Source of the DNA: Candidatus Acidiferrum typicum
GTDB lineage: Bacteria > Acidobacteriota > Terriglobia > Acidiferrales > UBA7541
Direction: 5' to 3'
Assembly (NCBI GenBank): GCA_002478115.1
Contig: DLMH01000014.1
Coordinates: 1 to 42,812 of the forward strand
Length of the DNA stretch: 42,812 nt
This document shows, piece by piece, positions 24,400 through 33,193 of this stretch. Within the stretch, counting starts at the first letter, position 1. The number at the start of each line of letters is the position of its first letter. The translations under genes and the position numbers were made by a program. The notes under the pieces are model-generated. The model did no database searches. It had not been told where the DNA came from and saw only the letters and a program-made list of their open reading frames with translations.

Positions 24400-25758
24400 C
24401 TACTCGGGAGCGGCGATGCCGAGGGACTTCATTTTGCGGTAGAGGTGGGAACGCTCGAGGCCGAGGGCCGAAGCGGTTTGCGTCATGTTCCAGCGATGCT
24501 CCTGAAGCTTGCGGAGGATGAACTCGCGCTCGTAGGCGCTGCGGGCTTCGTGCAATGTGGAGTAGGGGTGCTGCGGGCTTTCGGCCACGCCGCGGAAAAG
24601 TTCGGGCGGCAGATGGTGCGGCTCAATGCGCGCCTGCGGGCAGACAATCACCAGGCGTTCCACCAGGTTCTTTAACTCGCGGACGTTTCCAGGCCAGGGG
24701 TAGCGCAGCAGCACTTCCATCGCGCCTTCGCTGAGCTCGCGGGTGCGCTTGCCGTATTCCGCGCTGAATCCGTTCAAGAAGAAGCGCGCGAAGACCGGAA
24801 TGTCCTCCTTGCGGTCGCGCAGGGGCGGCACAAAAAACGGGATGACATTGAGGCGGTAGAAGAGGTCCTGGCGGAACGCGCCGCTGGCGATTTCTTTTTC
24901 GAGGTTTTTGTTGGTGGCGGCGAGGACGCGAACGTCAACGCTCAAGGCTGCGTTGGAGCCGATGCGCTCGATGCGCTGCTCTTCCAGAACGCGCAGGACC
25001 TTCGATTGCGTGCGCAGGCTCATGTCGCCCACTTCGTCCAAAAAGAGCGTGCCGCCGTCGGCCTTCTGAAACTTGCCGATTTTGTCCTCGCTGGCGCCGG
25101 TAAAACTTCCCTTGATATGGCCAAAGAGCTCGGACTCGATCAACTCCTCGGGGATCGCGGCGCAACTTACTTCCACGAAGGGACCGCGATTACGAAGGCT
25201 GCCGGCGTGCAGGGCGCGGGCGACGAGTTCCTTCCCGGTGCCGCTCTCGCCATAGATCAGCACGCGGCCGTTGGTGGGAGCGGTGACGGCAATCTGCTGG
25301 CGCAAGGCTTTCATCGGGACGCTATCACCGATGACCTGGAAGCGCTGGTTAAACTCGCTGCGCAATACCTGGTTCTCCTCCTGAAGGCGGCGCTGCTGGA
25401 TGGCGTTGCGGACCAGGACGGTGACTTTTTCGAGGGAGAGCGGCTTTTCGATGAAGTCGAAGGCGCCAAGTTTCGTGGCGCGCACGGCAGCTTCGATGTT
25501 GCCATGGCCAGAGATCATGATGACCGCGGGCGCATCGGGAATGTTGCGGATGCGGCTGAGGGCTTCCATGCCGTCGATGCCGGGTAGCCAGATGTCCAGA
25601 AGAACGACGTGCAGGTCGCCGGCGGCGATGCGATCCAGGGCCTCTTCGGCGGAGCCCACGGCCTCCACAGTGTAATGTTCGTCGCGCAGGATGGAAGCGA
25701 GCGACTCGCGGATACCCGCCTCATCGTCCACGATCAGAATTTTGTGCGCCGTGCTCAT
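24400..25758 (-). CDS. NtrC/NtrX-family sigma-54-dependent response regulator
   Basis: 452 residues. A receiver domain (1-125) has acidic residues D11/D12, phospho-acceptor D55 ('LLDIWLPG') and K105-P. The AAA+ domain has Walker A 'GESGTGKE' (170-177) and loop-1 'GSFTGA' (217-222), with Ser for the usual Ala of GAFTGA. A Fis-type HTH at the C-terminus ends 'ALGLERSHLYRKMKSLGI'. It should turn on sigma-54 promoters when phosphorylated. Its ATG overlaps the stop of the NtrY-like kinase gene (ATGA), so they are a cognate pair. Its target is not known; one sigma-54 site without an obvious activator lies at 9363. Confidence 0.92.
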   Translation of the reverse strand: MSTAHKILIVDDEAGIRESLASILRDEHYTVEAVGSAEEALDRIAAGDLHVVLLDIWLPGIDGMEALSRIRNIPDAPAVIMISGHGNIEAAVRATKLGAFDFIEKPLSLEKVTVLVRNAIQQRRLQEENQVLRSEFNQRFQVIGDSVPMKALRQQIAVTAPTNGRVLIYGESGTGKELVARALHAGSLRNRGPFVEVSCAAIPEELIESELFGHIKGSFTGASEDKIGKFQKADGGTLFLDEVGDMSLRTQSKVLRVLEEQRIERIGSNAALSVDVRVLAATNKNLEKEIASGAFRQDLFYRLNVIPFFVPPLRDRKEDIPVFARFFLNGFSAEYGKRTRELSEGAMEVLLRYPWPGNVRELKNLVERLVIVCPQARIEPHHLPPELFRGVAESPQHPYSTLHEARSAYEREFILRKLQEHRWNMTQTASALGLERSHLYRKMKSLGIAAPE

Positions 25759-27992
25759 GAATCGCTATCCATTCCAGAACGCTCTGCCGGGGCCGCGGTG
25801 GAAAGCTCGGCGACGGGCAGCTCGATCAAAAAGCGCGAGCCGACGGGGCGATTGTCTTCCACGCGGAGGGAGCCGCCGTGCTCGGAGATAATGCGCGCGG
25901 CAATGGCCAGGCCCAGGCCGGTGCCGCGTTCCTTGGTCGAAAAATGCGGCAGGAAGAGCTTGTCCTTGTCCTGCGGGGAGATGCCGTGGCCCGTATCGGA
26001 AACCGCAATTTCAATGGTATCGGATTCCGGGCGCAAATGCGTGGCGACGGTGATTTCGCGGCAGGGTGAATCCTCGAGGGCTTCGGCGGCGTTGTCAATC
26101 AAATTGACGATCACGCTGCGCAGAAGCGGGCCATCGGCGCGCACGGCGGGGAGATGCTCCTCGAGAGATGTTTTCAGGGTGATGCCATCCAGGCGCCCGG
26201 CGAAGACCTGCACGGCTTCGTTCACCGTGGTGTTGGTATCGGTGGGCAGAAGTTTCGCGGTGGGAAAGCGCACGAACTGGGAGAACTCGTTCACCAGAGC
26301 GGCAAGGGTGGCCACTTCGCGTTCGATGAGGCTGGCACATTCCCGGGCGATGCGCGCAAGATCGGGGTCCTTGGGCGGTTCGGAAGTGCCAGTGCGGCGC
26401 TCCAGTTGGTGGCGCAAGCGCTGTGCCGAGAGTTGGATCGGCGTGAGCGGATTCTTGATCTCGTGGGCGATGCGCCGGGCCACTTCCTGCCAGGCCGCCG
26501 ATTTCTGCGCGCGGAGAACCTCCGTGAGGTCATCGAAGACCAGCACGAAGCCGGAATTGGCCTTGCGCGGGCCCAGGGAACTGACAGTGATGGCGAGATG
26601 GAGCACGCGCCCGCCAAGCACGAGTTCAACTTCGCGCGAAACGACGCCCATGCGCAGGGAGCGCCGCATCAGGTGCTGGAGGATGCGGCCGGCTTCAGGC
26701 CCGAGGAGGAGTTCGAGGGAAGCAATGTCGCGGTCGGCCACGCCGAACATTTTGTTGACGGCGGTGTTGGTGCGAAGGATGTTGCCGTCGGTGTCGAGGG
26801 AGATGACGCCGGCGGGAATATTCTCGAGCACCGTTTCCATCAACTGGCGGCGGCGCTCGAGTTCCTGAACGGCCTGCTGGAGGTTGCGGGTGAACTCGTC
26901 AATCTGGGTGCGGTTGTCGCGCAACTGCGTGGTCATGGTGTTAAAGGAGCGGACCAGCCTGCCGAGTTCGTCCTGCACCTGTTCCGGCACTTGATACTCG
27001 AAATTGCCGGCGGATACCTCGCGCGTGCCTTCGGCGAGCGCCTGGATGGGCACGGTAACCTGTTTGGCGAGGAACAGGGCGACCCAGGTGGCGGCGGAAA
27101 GAACGAGCACGGTGAAGAAAAAGAGGATCAGAAGCATCTGGCGCTTGAGTGTGCGCAAGTTCTGCTTCTCGCTCTCGTATTCCTTCGTTTGCGCCTGGAT
27201 GGTGTTCCAGCGCCTCACGAAGTCGGGGCTGGTTCGATAGGCGGCTACGAGCGTGCCGGTTTCTTCGGCGTTGAGGGCGACCGGAACGCGCGCGGCAAAG
27301 TAGCTCTTGTCCTTGGCCTGCCAGATTTCTACGCCGCTGGGCAGGACGCGCTGCCGGGTACCCTGCACGCCGCTCACGCTGCAAAGTTCCTTGGAGCGGT
27401 CCTCATTCTGGTCGTCACAGGTGATGCCGCCGCGGACCAGCTTGTCCTTGGAATCAAAAACCCAAACGGCATCCAGCCCGGCAGCAAAGGCATGCTGGAG
27501 GAAGGCGTCCGGAGACTCGCCCAAGTGCGTGGCCGCCTGATAACCGAGCATGTGCAAACGCGGCACAGAATTCCGGCCGAGGTCGTTCAGCAGCTTTTGC
27601 GTTTCTTCCGAGGCAACTTCGAGCGGACGGGGGAACCAGCGTCCCAGCGTGCGATTCAGCAGCGAATAGCTGACGAAAAACATGAAGATGACCGGAAGGA
27701 GCGAAACGGCCATGGCGCCCATGACCATCTTCGTTTTGAAGCGCGCGCCGAGCTGCTCTTTGCTGCGTTCGGCCCACAGCCGCACGATGCTGCGCGTGAG
27801 GATGAGTCCAAAGATAAGGAGCGCGGCGGTAATGAAGCACGAGACCGCATAGAGGGCCATGAGCTCGCGCCAGGAGCGCGGTTCGATGGGCACGTCAAGC
27901 GAGCCCATGGTGAAGACGGCGGCCAGGAGCAGCGTCACGAGGATGCCGCCAATCACAAGACGCGTGTGCGACTTGGGTTTTGGAGGGGTCAC
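25755..27992 (-). CDS. NtrY-like transmembrane sensor histidine kinase
   Basis: 745 residues from the preferred GTG. Three membrane helices (about 12-32, 46-66, 90-112) precede an extracytoplasmic sensor segment (about 115-285) and a fourth helix (286-309). HAMP (about 310-365), PAS (about 385-490), HisKA with H510 ('RRIAHEIKNPLTPIQLSAQR') and a HATPase domain ('NLIDNAAEAL', 'DTGHGISPQDKDKLF', 'GTGLGLAI') follow. This layout is that of NtrY. The GTG at 27992 overlaps the glycosylase stop as GTGA, with GGAGG 7 bases upstream. A longer in-frame start at 28046 would bury that signal. Confidence 0.92.
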   Translation of the reverse strand: MTPPKPKSHTRLVIGGILVTLLLAAVFTMGSLDVPIEPRSWRELMALYAVSCFITAALLIFGLILTRSIVRLWAERSKEQLGARFKTKMVMGAMAVSLLPVIFMFFVSYSLLNRTLGRWFPRPLEVASEETQKLLNDLGRNSVPRLHMLGYQAATHLGESPDAFLQHAFAAGLDAVWVFDSKDKLVRGGITCDDQNEDRSKELCSVSGVQGTRQRVLPSGVEIWQAKDKSYFAARVPVALNAEETGTLVAAYRTSPDFVRRWNTIQAQTKEYESEKQNLRTLKRQMLLILFFFTVLVLSAATWVALFLAKQVTVPIQALAEGTREVSAGNFEYQVPEQVQDELGRLVRSFNTMTTQLRDNRTQIDEFTRNLQQAVQELERRRQLMETVLENIPAGVISLDTDGNILRTNTAVNKMFGVADRDIASLELLLGPEAGRILQHLMRRSLRMGVVSREVELVLGGRVLHLAITVSSLGPRKANSGFVLVFDDLTEVLRAQKSAAWQEVARRIAHEIKNPLTPIQLSAQRLRHQLERRTGTSEPPKDPDLARIARECASLIEREVATLAALVNEFSQFVRFPTAKLLPTDTNTTVNEAVQVFAGRLDGITLKTSLEEHLPAVRADGPLLRSVIVNLIDNAAEALEDSPCREITVATHLRPESDTIEIAVSDTGHGISPQDKDKLFLPHFSTKERGTGLGLAIAARIISEHGGSLRVEDNRPVGSRFLIELPVAELSTAAPAERSGMDSDS

Positions 27993-28747
27993 GGGGCGGC
28001 CTCCGGTGATGGGGGAAGAAATGGCTTGAGGGCGCAGCTTTCGCAAAGCGGCGCGCGGGCGCGGCAGAAGTCTTTGCCGGTACGCACGATCAGCCCGTGG
28101 TATTCGTTGAATAGGGCGGCGCTGAGGGGCAGGCTTTGCTCAAAGAGGGCGCGAATTTCCTCGTAGGACTGCTTGCCATGGGCGAGATGGTGGCGCTCCA
28201 GAATGCGCCGCGTATAGGCGTCCACCACGAACACTGGATGCTTCCCGGCGTAGAGGAGGATGGAATCGGCGGTTTCGGGGCCGATGCCGTGAACGGCGAG
28301 GAGTTGCTCGCGGAGAACGGCGGTGGGCATCCGAAACATTTTCGTAAGCGAACCCTGGTGGGCGTCCCGCAGGAAACGTACAAACGCTTGCAGTTTCCGC
28401 GCTTTCTGGCGGAAGTAACCGGACGAGCGAATCAGCCGGGCCAGGCGGGCGGGGGAGACGCGCTCGATGGCGATGGGGGAGAGCAGTTTCTGGCGGCGCA
28501 GATTGCGGATGGCGCGCGCGACGTTGGTCCAACTGGTGTTCTGCGTAAGGATTGCGCCAACGATCACTTCGAAGCGGGTTCTTCCTGGCCACCAGTGTTG
28601 CGGGCCGTAAGCCCGGAACAATGCCTCATAGTAGGATTGCAAGGCGTGCGGGGTCTGCGGCAAAGCCGCGGGGACCTGGTGGCGCACGGGTTTCGCGCCG
28701 GGCGGCGCAAATTGCCCGAGGATTGGCAAAACACGGTAGGCAGACAT
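27989..28747 (-). CDS. Endonuclease III-like DNA glycosylase (MagIII type)
   Basis: 252 residues of the HhH-GPD superfamily. 'WWPGRTRFEVIVGAILTQNT' is near the N-terminus. The helix-hairpin-helix is 'VHGIGPETADSILLYA', and the catalytic Asp is in 'VVDAYTRRIL'. In E. coli Nth the lyase Lys sits where this has Glu (GIGPET against GVGRKT), as in MagIII-type 3-methyladenine glycosylases, so a monofunctional alkylbase glycosylase is likelier than a bifunctional Nth. Three Cys (C-x6-C-x2-C) remain of the iron-sulfur motif; the fourth is Leu. ATG 28747 has AAGGAG immediately before it; TTG/ATG choices up to 28780 remain open. It is translationally coupled to the kinase. Confidence 0.85.
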   Translation of the reverse strand: MSAYRVLPILGQFAPPGAKPVRHQVPAALPQTPHALQSYYEALFRAYGPQHWWPGRTRFEVIVGAILTQNTSWTNVARAIRNLRRQKLLSPIAIERVSPARLARLIRSSGYFRQKARKLQAFVRFLRDAHQGSLTKMFRMPTAVLREQLLAVHGIGPETADSILLYAGKHPVFVVDAYTRRILERHHLAHGKQSYEEIRALFEQSLPLSAALFNEYHGLIVRTGKDFCRARAPLCESCALKPFLPPSPEAAP

Positions 28748-28887
28748 CTCCTTTGCAAGATAGCCACGCCATGGGAGCAAGTCAAGAATGAGGCACTGTC
28801 CTGCGGCGCGGGAGCCTGTTCGGGCGTACAGGTATTAGCGAATTCACAACGGTGGTTCAAAATCGAACGACACGGAGTGCGCCCCTT

Positions 28888-28896
28888 TGCTATGTT
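28888..28896 (+). promoter_or_regulatory. Possible extended -10 promoter of pilB
   Basis: TGCTATGTT fits TGnTATnnT, 36 bases before the preferred pilB start. There is no clear -35, and no sigma-54 match is seen here, unlike at the pilins. Confidence 0.3.
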
Positions 28897-28932
28897 GGGC
28901 GGTGGGAGCATCACATCTAGGGAGTGCTACGG

Positions 28933-30651
28933 ATGTCCGTCCGTTTGGGCGAAATACTGTTAAAGGAAAGCCTTATCACGCAGGACCAGCTCGATAAGGC
29001 GCTGGAATTCCAGCGCTCGAATGGTGGCAAGCTGGGGAGCTGCCTGGCGAAGATGGGCTATATCACGGATGATGACATTACTGGTGTGCTTTCGCGGCAA
29101 TACGGCGTACCGTCCATCAACCTGAAGTATTACGAAATCGATCCCAACGTTATTAAGTTGATCCCGCAGGACACCGCGCTGCGCTATCAGGTGGTGCCGC
29201 TGTCACGCGTAGGCTCCGTGCTGACCATCGCGATGACGGATCCCACAAACGTGTTCGCGATGGACGACATCAAGTTCATGACCGGGTTCAACGTGGAACC
29301 CGTCGTGGCGTCGGAATCGGCGATCGGTGAAGCCATCACGCGGTTCTATGGCGGCGGCGCCTCCAGCCACGAAGAACTCAGCAACCTGATGAAGGACCTG
29401 GTGGACGAAGACCAGGAACTGGAGCTGGCTACCGAAGAGCAGGAGTTGGACGCGACGGCGCTGGAAAGGGCGGCCGAAGAGGCGCCCATCATCAAATTGG
29501 TGAACCTGATCCTGACGGATTCCGTGAAGCGTGGCGCGAGCGATATTCACGTGGAGCCTTACGAGAACGAGATGCGGGTAAGGTTCCGCATCGATGGTGT
29601 CCTGCAGACGGTGATGAATCCGCCGCTGAAGCTCCGCGATGCCATGACCAGCCGCTTGAAGATCATGGCGAAGCTGGACATCGCGGAAAAGCGGCTGCCG
29701 CAAGACGGCCGCATCATGATCAAGTACAAGGCCGAGGGCCGAAAGAAGGAACTGGACTTCCGCGTGTCCTCCGTGCCCACGCTGTTCGGCGAAAAGATCG
29801 TGCTGCGGTTGCTGGACAAGGAAAACCTGCGGCTGGACATGACCAAGCTGGGTTTCGAGCCGGAGTCGCTGAAGAAATTCGAACGCAACATTTTGCGGCC
29901 CTATGGCATGGTGCTGGTGACCGGCCCCACGGGTTCCGGCAAAACGAACACGCTGTACTCCTCAGTGTCCCGTCTGAATCAGGTGGAGACGAACATCATG
30001 ACCGCGGAGGACCCGGTTGAGTTCCAGTTGGCGGGGATCAACCAGGTGCAGATGAAGGAGCAGATCGGGCTGAACTTCGCGGCCGCGCTGCGCGCCTTCC
30101 TCCGGCAGGACCCCAACATCATCCTGGTCGGTGAGATTCGCGACTTCGAGACGGCGGAAATCGGCGTAAAGGCGGCGTTGACCGGGCACTTGGTGCTCTC
30201 CACGCTGCACACCAACGACGCGCCCTCCACCATCAGCCGTTTGATGAACATGGGCATCGAGCCCTTCCTCGTCGCCACTTCCGTCAACCTGATTTGCGCC
30301 CAGCGCCTGGTGCGGCGCATCTGCGTCAATTGCAAGGAAGAGCTGGAAGTGCCGCAACAAGCGCTGATTGACGCCGGGTATTCGCCCGAGGAAGCGAAAA
30401 CAACCAAGATTTATCACGGCAAGGGGTGCTCCACCTGCAATAAGGGCGGGTACAAAGGACGCACCGGTTTGTACGAAGTGATGGAGATCAACGACGAATT
30501 GCGCGAGCTGATCCTGGTGGGCGCTTCGGCCCTGGAATTGAAGAAGAAAGCGATCGAACAGGGCATGATCACGTTGCGGCGAAGCGGGTTGATCAAAGTA
30601 GCGTTAGGAATGACGACGATGGAAGAAGTCCTGAGAGAAACGGTTTTATAG
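28933..30651 (+). CDS. pilB: Type IV pilus extension ATPase PilB
   Basis: 572 residues. The N-terminal MshEN domain has two tandem 24-residue motifs, each starting (R/K)LG and ending in Gln: residues 4-27 ('RLGEILL...') and 33-56 ('KLGSCLA...'). This is the c-di-GMP-binding pattern described for MshE. The ATPase core has Walker A 'GPTGSGKTNTLYS', Asp box and 'DPNIILVGEIRD' Walker B, and a tetracysteine zinc site 'CVNC...CSTC' near 460-505. It powers pilus extension with PilC. ATG 28933 has GGAG 8 bases upstream; GTG 28924 overlaps that site. Confidence 0.95.
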   Translation: MSVRLGEILLKESLITQDQLDKALEFQRSNGGKLGSCLAKMGYITDDDITGVLSRQYGVPSINLKYYEIDPNVIKLIPQDTALRYQVVPLSRVGSVLTIAMTDPTNVFAMDDIKFMTGFNVEPVVASESAIGEAITRFYGGGASSHEELSNLMKDLVDEDQELELATEEQELDATALERAAEEAPIIKLVNLILTDSVKRGASDIHVEPYENEMRVRFRIDGVLQTVMNPPLKLRDAMTSRLKIMAKLDIAEKRLPQDGRIMIKYKAEGRKKELDFRVSSVPTLFGEKIVLRLLDKENLRLDMTKLGFEPESLKKFERNILRPYGMVLVTGPTGSGKTNTLYSSVSRLNQVETNIMTAEDPVEFQLAGINQVQMKEQIGLNFAAALRAFLRQDPNIILVGEIRDFETAEIGVKAALTGHLVLSTLHTNDAPSTISRLMNMGIEPFLVATSVNLICAQRLVRRICVNCKEELEVPQQALIDAGYSPEEAKTTKIYHGKGCSTCNKGGYKGRTGLYEVMEINDELRELILVGASALELKKKAIEQGMITLRRSGLIKVALGMTTMEEVLRETVL

Positions 30652-30669
30652 TCTGGAGAGGATGCGACC

Positions 30670-31803
30670 ATGGCAGGCATAACACTGAGCGAATTGCTCA
30701 AGAAGATGATCGAAATGGGAGGCAGCGACCTCCACATCGCGACGAACAGCTCGCCACGCGTGCGCGTGCACGGCAGGTTGCGTCCACTGGACATGCCTCC
30801 GCTTACGGCGGCGGACACGAAATCGCTAGCGTACAGCGTGCTGACGGATGCGCAGAAACACCGCTTCGAGGAAAACCTGGAGCTGGACTTCTCCTTCGGG
30901 TTGAAGAACCTGGCGCGCTTCCGGGGCAACGTATTCAATCAGCGCGGCGCGGTGGGCGCGGTCTTCCGTACGATTCCCTGGGAGATCAAGGGGTTCGACG
31001 CGCTGGGATTGCCGCCGGTGGTCAAAGGGCTTTGCGATAAACCGCGCGGGCTGGTGCTGGTGACCGGTCCGACGGGCTCCGGCAAGTCCACGACGCTGGC
31101 CGCCATGCTCGACAAGATCAACGCCGAGCGTGAAGAGCACATGATCACGATCGAGGATCCCATCGAGTTTCTGCACAACCACAAGAAGTGCCTGGTGAAC
31201 CAGCGCGAGGTACACTCCGATACGCATTCGTTCGCCAACTCGCTGCGCGCCGCATTGCGTGAAGACCCGGACGTGGTGCTTATCGGAGAAATGCGCGACC
31301 TGGAAACGATCGAATCGGCGCTGCGCATCGCGGAAACCGGCCACTTGACCTTCGCGACACTGCACACCAATTCCGCGGTCTCCACCATCAACCGTATTAT
31401 TGACGTTTTCCCCGCGCACCAGCAGCCGCAGATTCGCGCGCAGCTCTCCATGGTGCTGGAAGGGATTCTTTGCCAGGCGCTCTTGCCGCGTTCCGACGGG
31501 CGGGGGCGCGTGATGGTGATGGAGGTGCTCATACCAACACCGGCCATCCGCAACCTGGTTCGCGAAGACAAGATTCACCAGATCTATTCGGCGATGCAGA
31601 CGGGCACCGGGCAGACCGGGATGCAGACATTTAACCAGGGGCTGGCCAACGCTTATTTCGCCAAAATCATCACTTTGGATATGGCGTTGTCGCGCTCGTC
31701 GAATCCGGACGAGCTGCAGGACATGATCAACCGCGGGGTGGCGTCGACGCCGACCGCAGGCAAGACCATATTTGGGAAGACGCCGGTTGGGGCTAAGCAC
31801 TAA
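30670..31803 (+). CDS. pilT: Type IV pilus retraction ATPase PilT
   Basis: 377 residues. It depolymerises the pilus for twitching. 'GSDLHIATNSSPRVRVHGRL' (17-36) is the N-terminal PAS-like start, Walker A is 'GPTGSGKST', Walker B 'DPDVVLIGEMRD', and the His box 'HTNSAVSTINRIIDVFP'. The PilT-specific 'AIRNLVRE' motif (about 295-302) is present, which separates it from PilB. It follows pilB by 18 bases. Confidence 0.95.
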   Translation: MAGITLSELLKKMIEMGGSDLHIATNSSPRVRVHGRLRPLDMPPLTAADTKSLAYSVLTDAQKHRFEENLELDFSFGLKNLARFRGNVFNQRGAVGAVFRTIPWEIKGFDALGLPPVVKGLCDKPRGLVLVTGPTGSGKSTTLAAMLDKINAEREEHMITIEDPIEFLHNHKKCLVNQREVHSDTHSFANSLRAALREDPDVVLIGEMRDLETIESALRIAETGHLTFATLHTNSAVSTINRIIDVFPAHQQPQIRAQLSMVLEGILCQALLPRSDGRGRVMVMEVLIPTPAIRNLVREDKIHQIYSAMQTGTGQTGMQTFNQGLANAYFAKIITLDMALSRSSNPDELQDMINRGVASTPTAGKTIFGKTPVGAKH

Positions 31804-31870
31804 GGGATTGCATCGGAGAATGGGGTTTCGGAAGTTCGGAAAACTTTTTGACCGCTGAGGAGGAGATACT

Positions 31871-33085
31871 ATGCCGGTCTTTACTTATCGGGGCACGAAT
31901 CGAACGGGTGCGTCGGTCGCGGGCGAAATGACGGCCAGCAGCAAGACGGAGCTGCAGAGCCTGTTACGGCGCCAGCAGATCACGCCGACGAAGATGTCGG
32001 AGAAGGGCAAGGAGTTCAACTTGCCCACCTTCGGCGGCGGCGTCAAGGCGAAGGAACTGGCCGTCTTTACGCGCCAGTTCTCGGTCATGATTGACGCCGG
32101 CTTGCCGCTGGTGCAGTGTCTGGAAATTCTCGGGAGCCAGCAGGAGAACAAAACCTTCCAGAAGGTGCTGATGGGCACGCGCTCGGCGGTGGAAGGCGGG
32201 AGCACGCTCTCCGCGGCCATGAAGCAATACCCGAAGGTCTTCGATGCGCTGTACAGCAACATGGTGGAAGCGGGGGAGACAGGCGGTATTCTGGACACCA
32301 TTCTGCAGCGCCTCTCCACCTACATCGAAAAGAACGTAAAATTGCAGCGAGCGGTGAAGTCCGCCATGGTCTACCCGATCGGTGTTTTGACCATCGCGGG
32401 GGGCGTCATCATCCTGCTGTTGTGGAAGGTGGTGCCGGTGTTCGCGACCCTGTTCGCCGGCATGGGCGTGGATTTGCCCCTGCCCACGAAGATTGTGATC
32501 GCGGCCAGCCATTTCGTGGGCAGCATCTTCGGCCTTTTACTTGTGGTGGGGGCCGCGGCCATCATCATCGGTCTGAAGGTGTGGTACGGCACGCCGCAAG
32601 GACGCTTCGCCATTGATACGGTGATCCTGAAGCTGCCGGTGTTGGGCATGCTGATGCGGAAGATTGCCGTGGGGCGGTTCACACGAACGTTGGGTACATT
32701 GATCTCCAGCGGCGTCCCCATTCTGGAAGGCTTGGACATTACCGCGAAGACCTCCGGCAACGCGGTGGTCGAAAGGGCCTTGAACAGGGTGCGGAAATCG
32801 CTGGAAGAAGGCAAGTCGCTCACCGAACCACTCAGGGAATCGGAAGTATTCCCAGGCATGGTGACGCAGATGATCGCGGTGGGCGAACAGACCGGCGCGA
32901 TGGACGCGATGCTGCAGAAGATCGCGGACTTCTACGAAGATGAAGTGGACGCGGCGGTGAAGGACCTGCTGACCGCTCTGGAACCCATCATGATCGTCTT
33001 CCTCGGCACCGTGGTCGGCGGCGTGGTCATTTCCATGTACCTGCCGCTCTTCACGTTGATCGGCAAACTGGCCTCGGCGCACTAA
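31871..33085 (+). CDS. pilC: Type IV pilus inner-membrane platform protein PilC
   Basis: 404 residues with two T2SSF domains (about 65-190 and 270-395), each ending in membrane helices: 'SAMVYPIGVLTIAGGVIILLL' and the C-terminal 'VFLGTVVGGVVISMYLPLF'. 'FTRQFSVMIDAGLPLVQCLE' and 'FTRTLGTLISSGVPILEGLD' are the paired GspF/PilC signatures. It couples PilB/PilT to the pilus base. GAGGAGGAG lies before the ATG. A strong terminator closes the pilBTC unit. Confidence 0.95.
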   Translation: MPVFTYRGTNRTGASVAGEMTASSKTELQSLLRRQQITPTKMSEKGKEFNLPTFGGGVKAKELAVFTRQFSVMIDAGLPLVQCLEILGSQQENKTFQKVLMGTRSAVEGGSTLSAAMKQYPKVFDALYSNMVEAGETGGILDTILQRLSTYIEKNVKLQRAVKSAMVYPIGVLTIAGGVIILLLWKVVPVFATLFAGMGVDLPLPTKIVIAASHFVGSIFGLLLVVGAAAIIIGLKVWYGTPQGRFAIDTVILKLPVLGMLMRKIAVGRFTRTLGTLISSGVPILEGLDITAKTSGNAVVERALNRVRKSLEEGKSLTEPLRESEVFPGMVTQMIAVGEQTGAMDAMLQKIADFYEDEVDAAVKDLLTALEPIMIVFLGTVVGGVVISMYLPLFTLIGKLASAH

Positions 33086-33102
33086 GCGGAGTGCTTCTTC
33101 GG

Positions 33103-33140
33103 AAAAGGAGGACAGGAGGTTCGCCCCTGTCCTCCTTTTT
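33103..33140 (+). terminator. Rho-independent terminator after pilC
   Basis: AAAAGGAGGACAGG, 9-base loop, CCTGTCCTCCTTTT, T: a perfect 14-bp stem with a U-tail, 18 bases after the pilC stop. It separates pilBTC from pilSR. Confidence 0.92.
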
Positions 33141-33193
33141 CTGTTTAAGATGAAGGATGAGGAAAGCGGGGGCCGCTTCCCAAGCGCACATTC

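Noticed and set aside
26154..28166. A 670-codon plus-strand open frame opposite the NtrY-like kinase
   Set aside because: It is antisense to a clear kinase with all motifs. Long antisense frames are expected in high-GC DNA because stop codons are rare opposite GC-rich third positions. No domain is recognisable in it.
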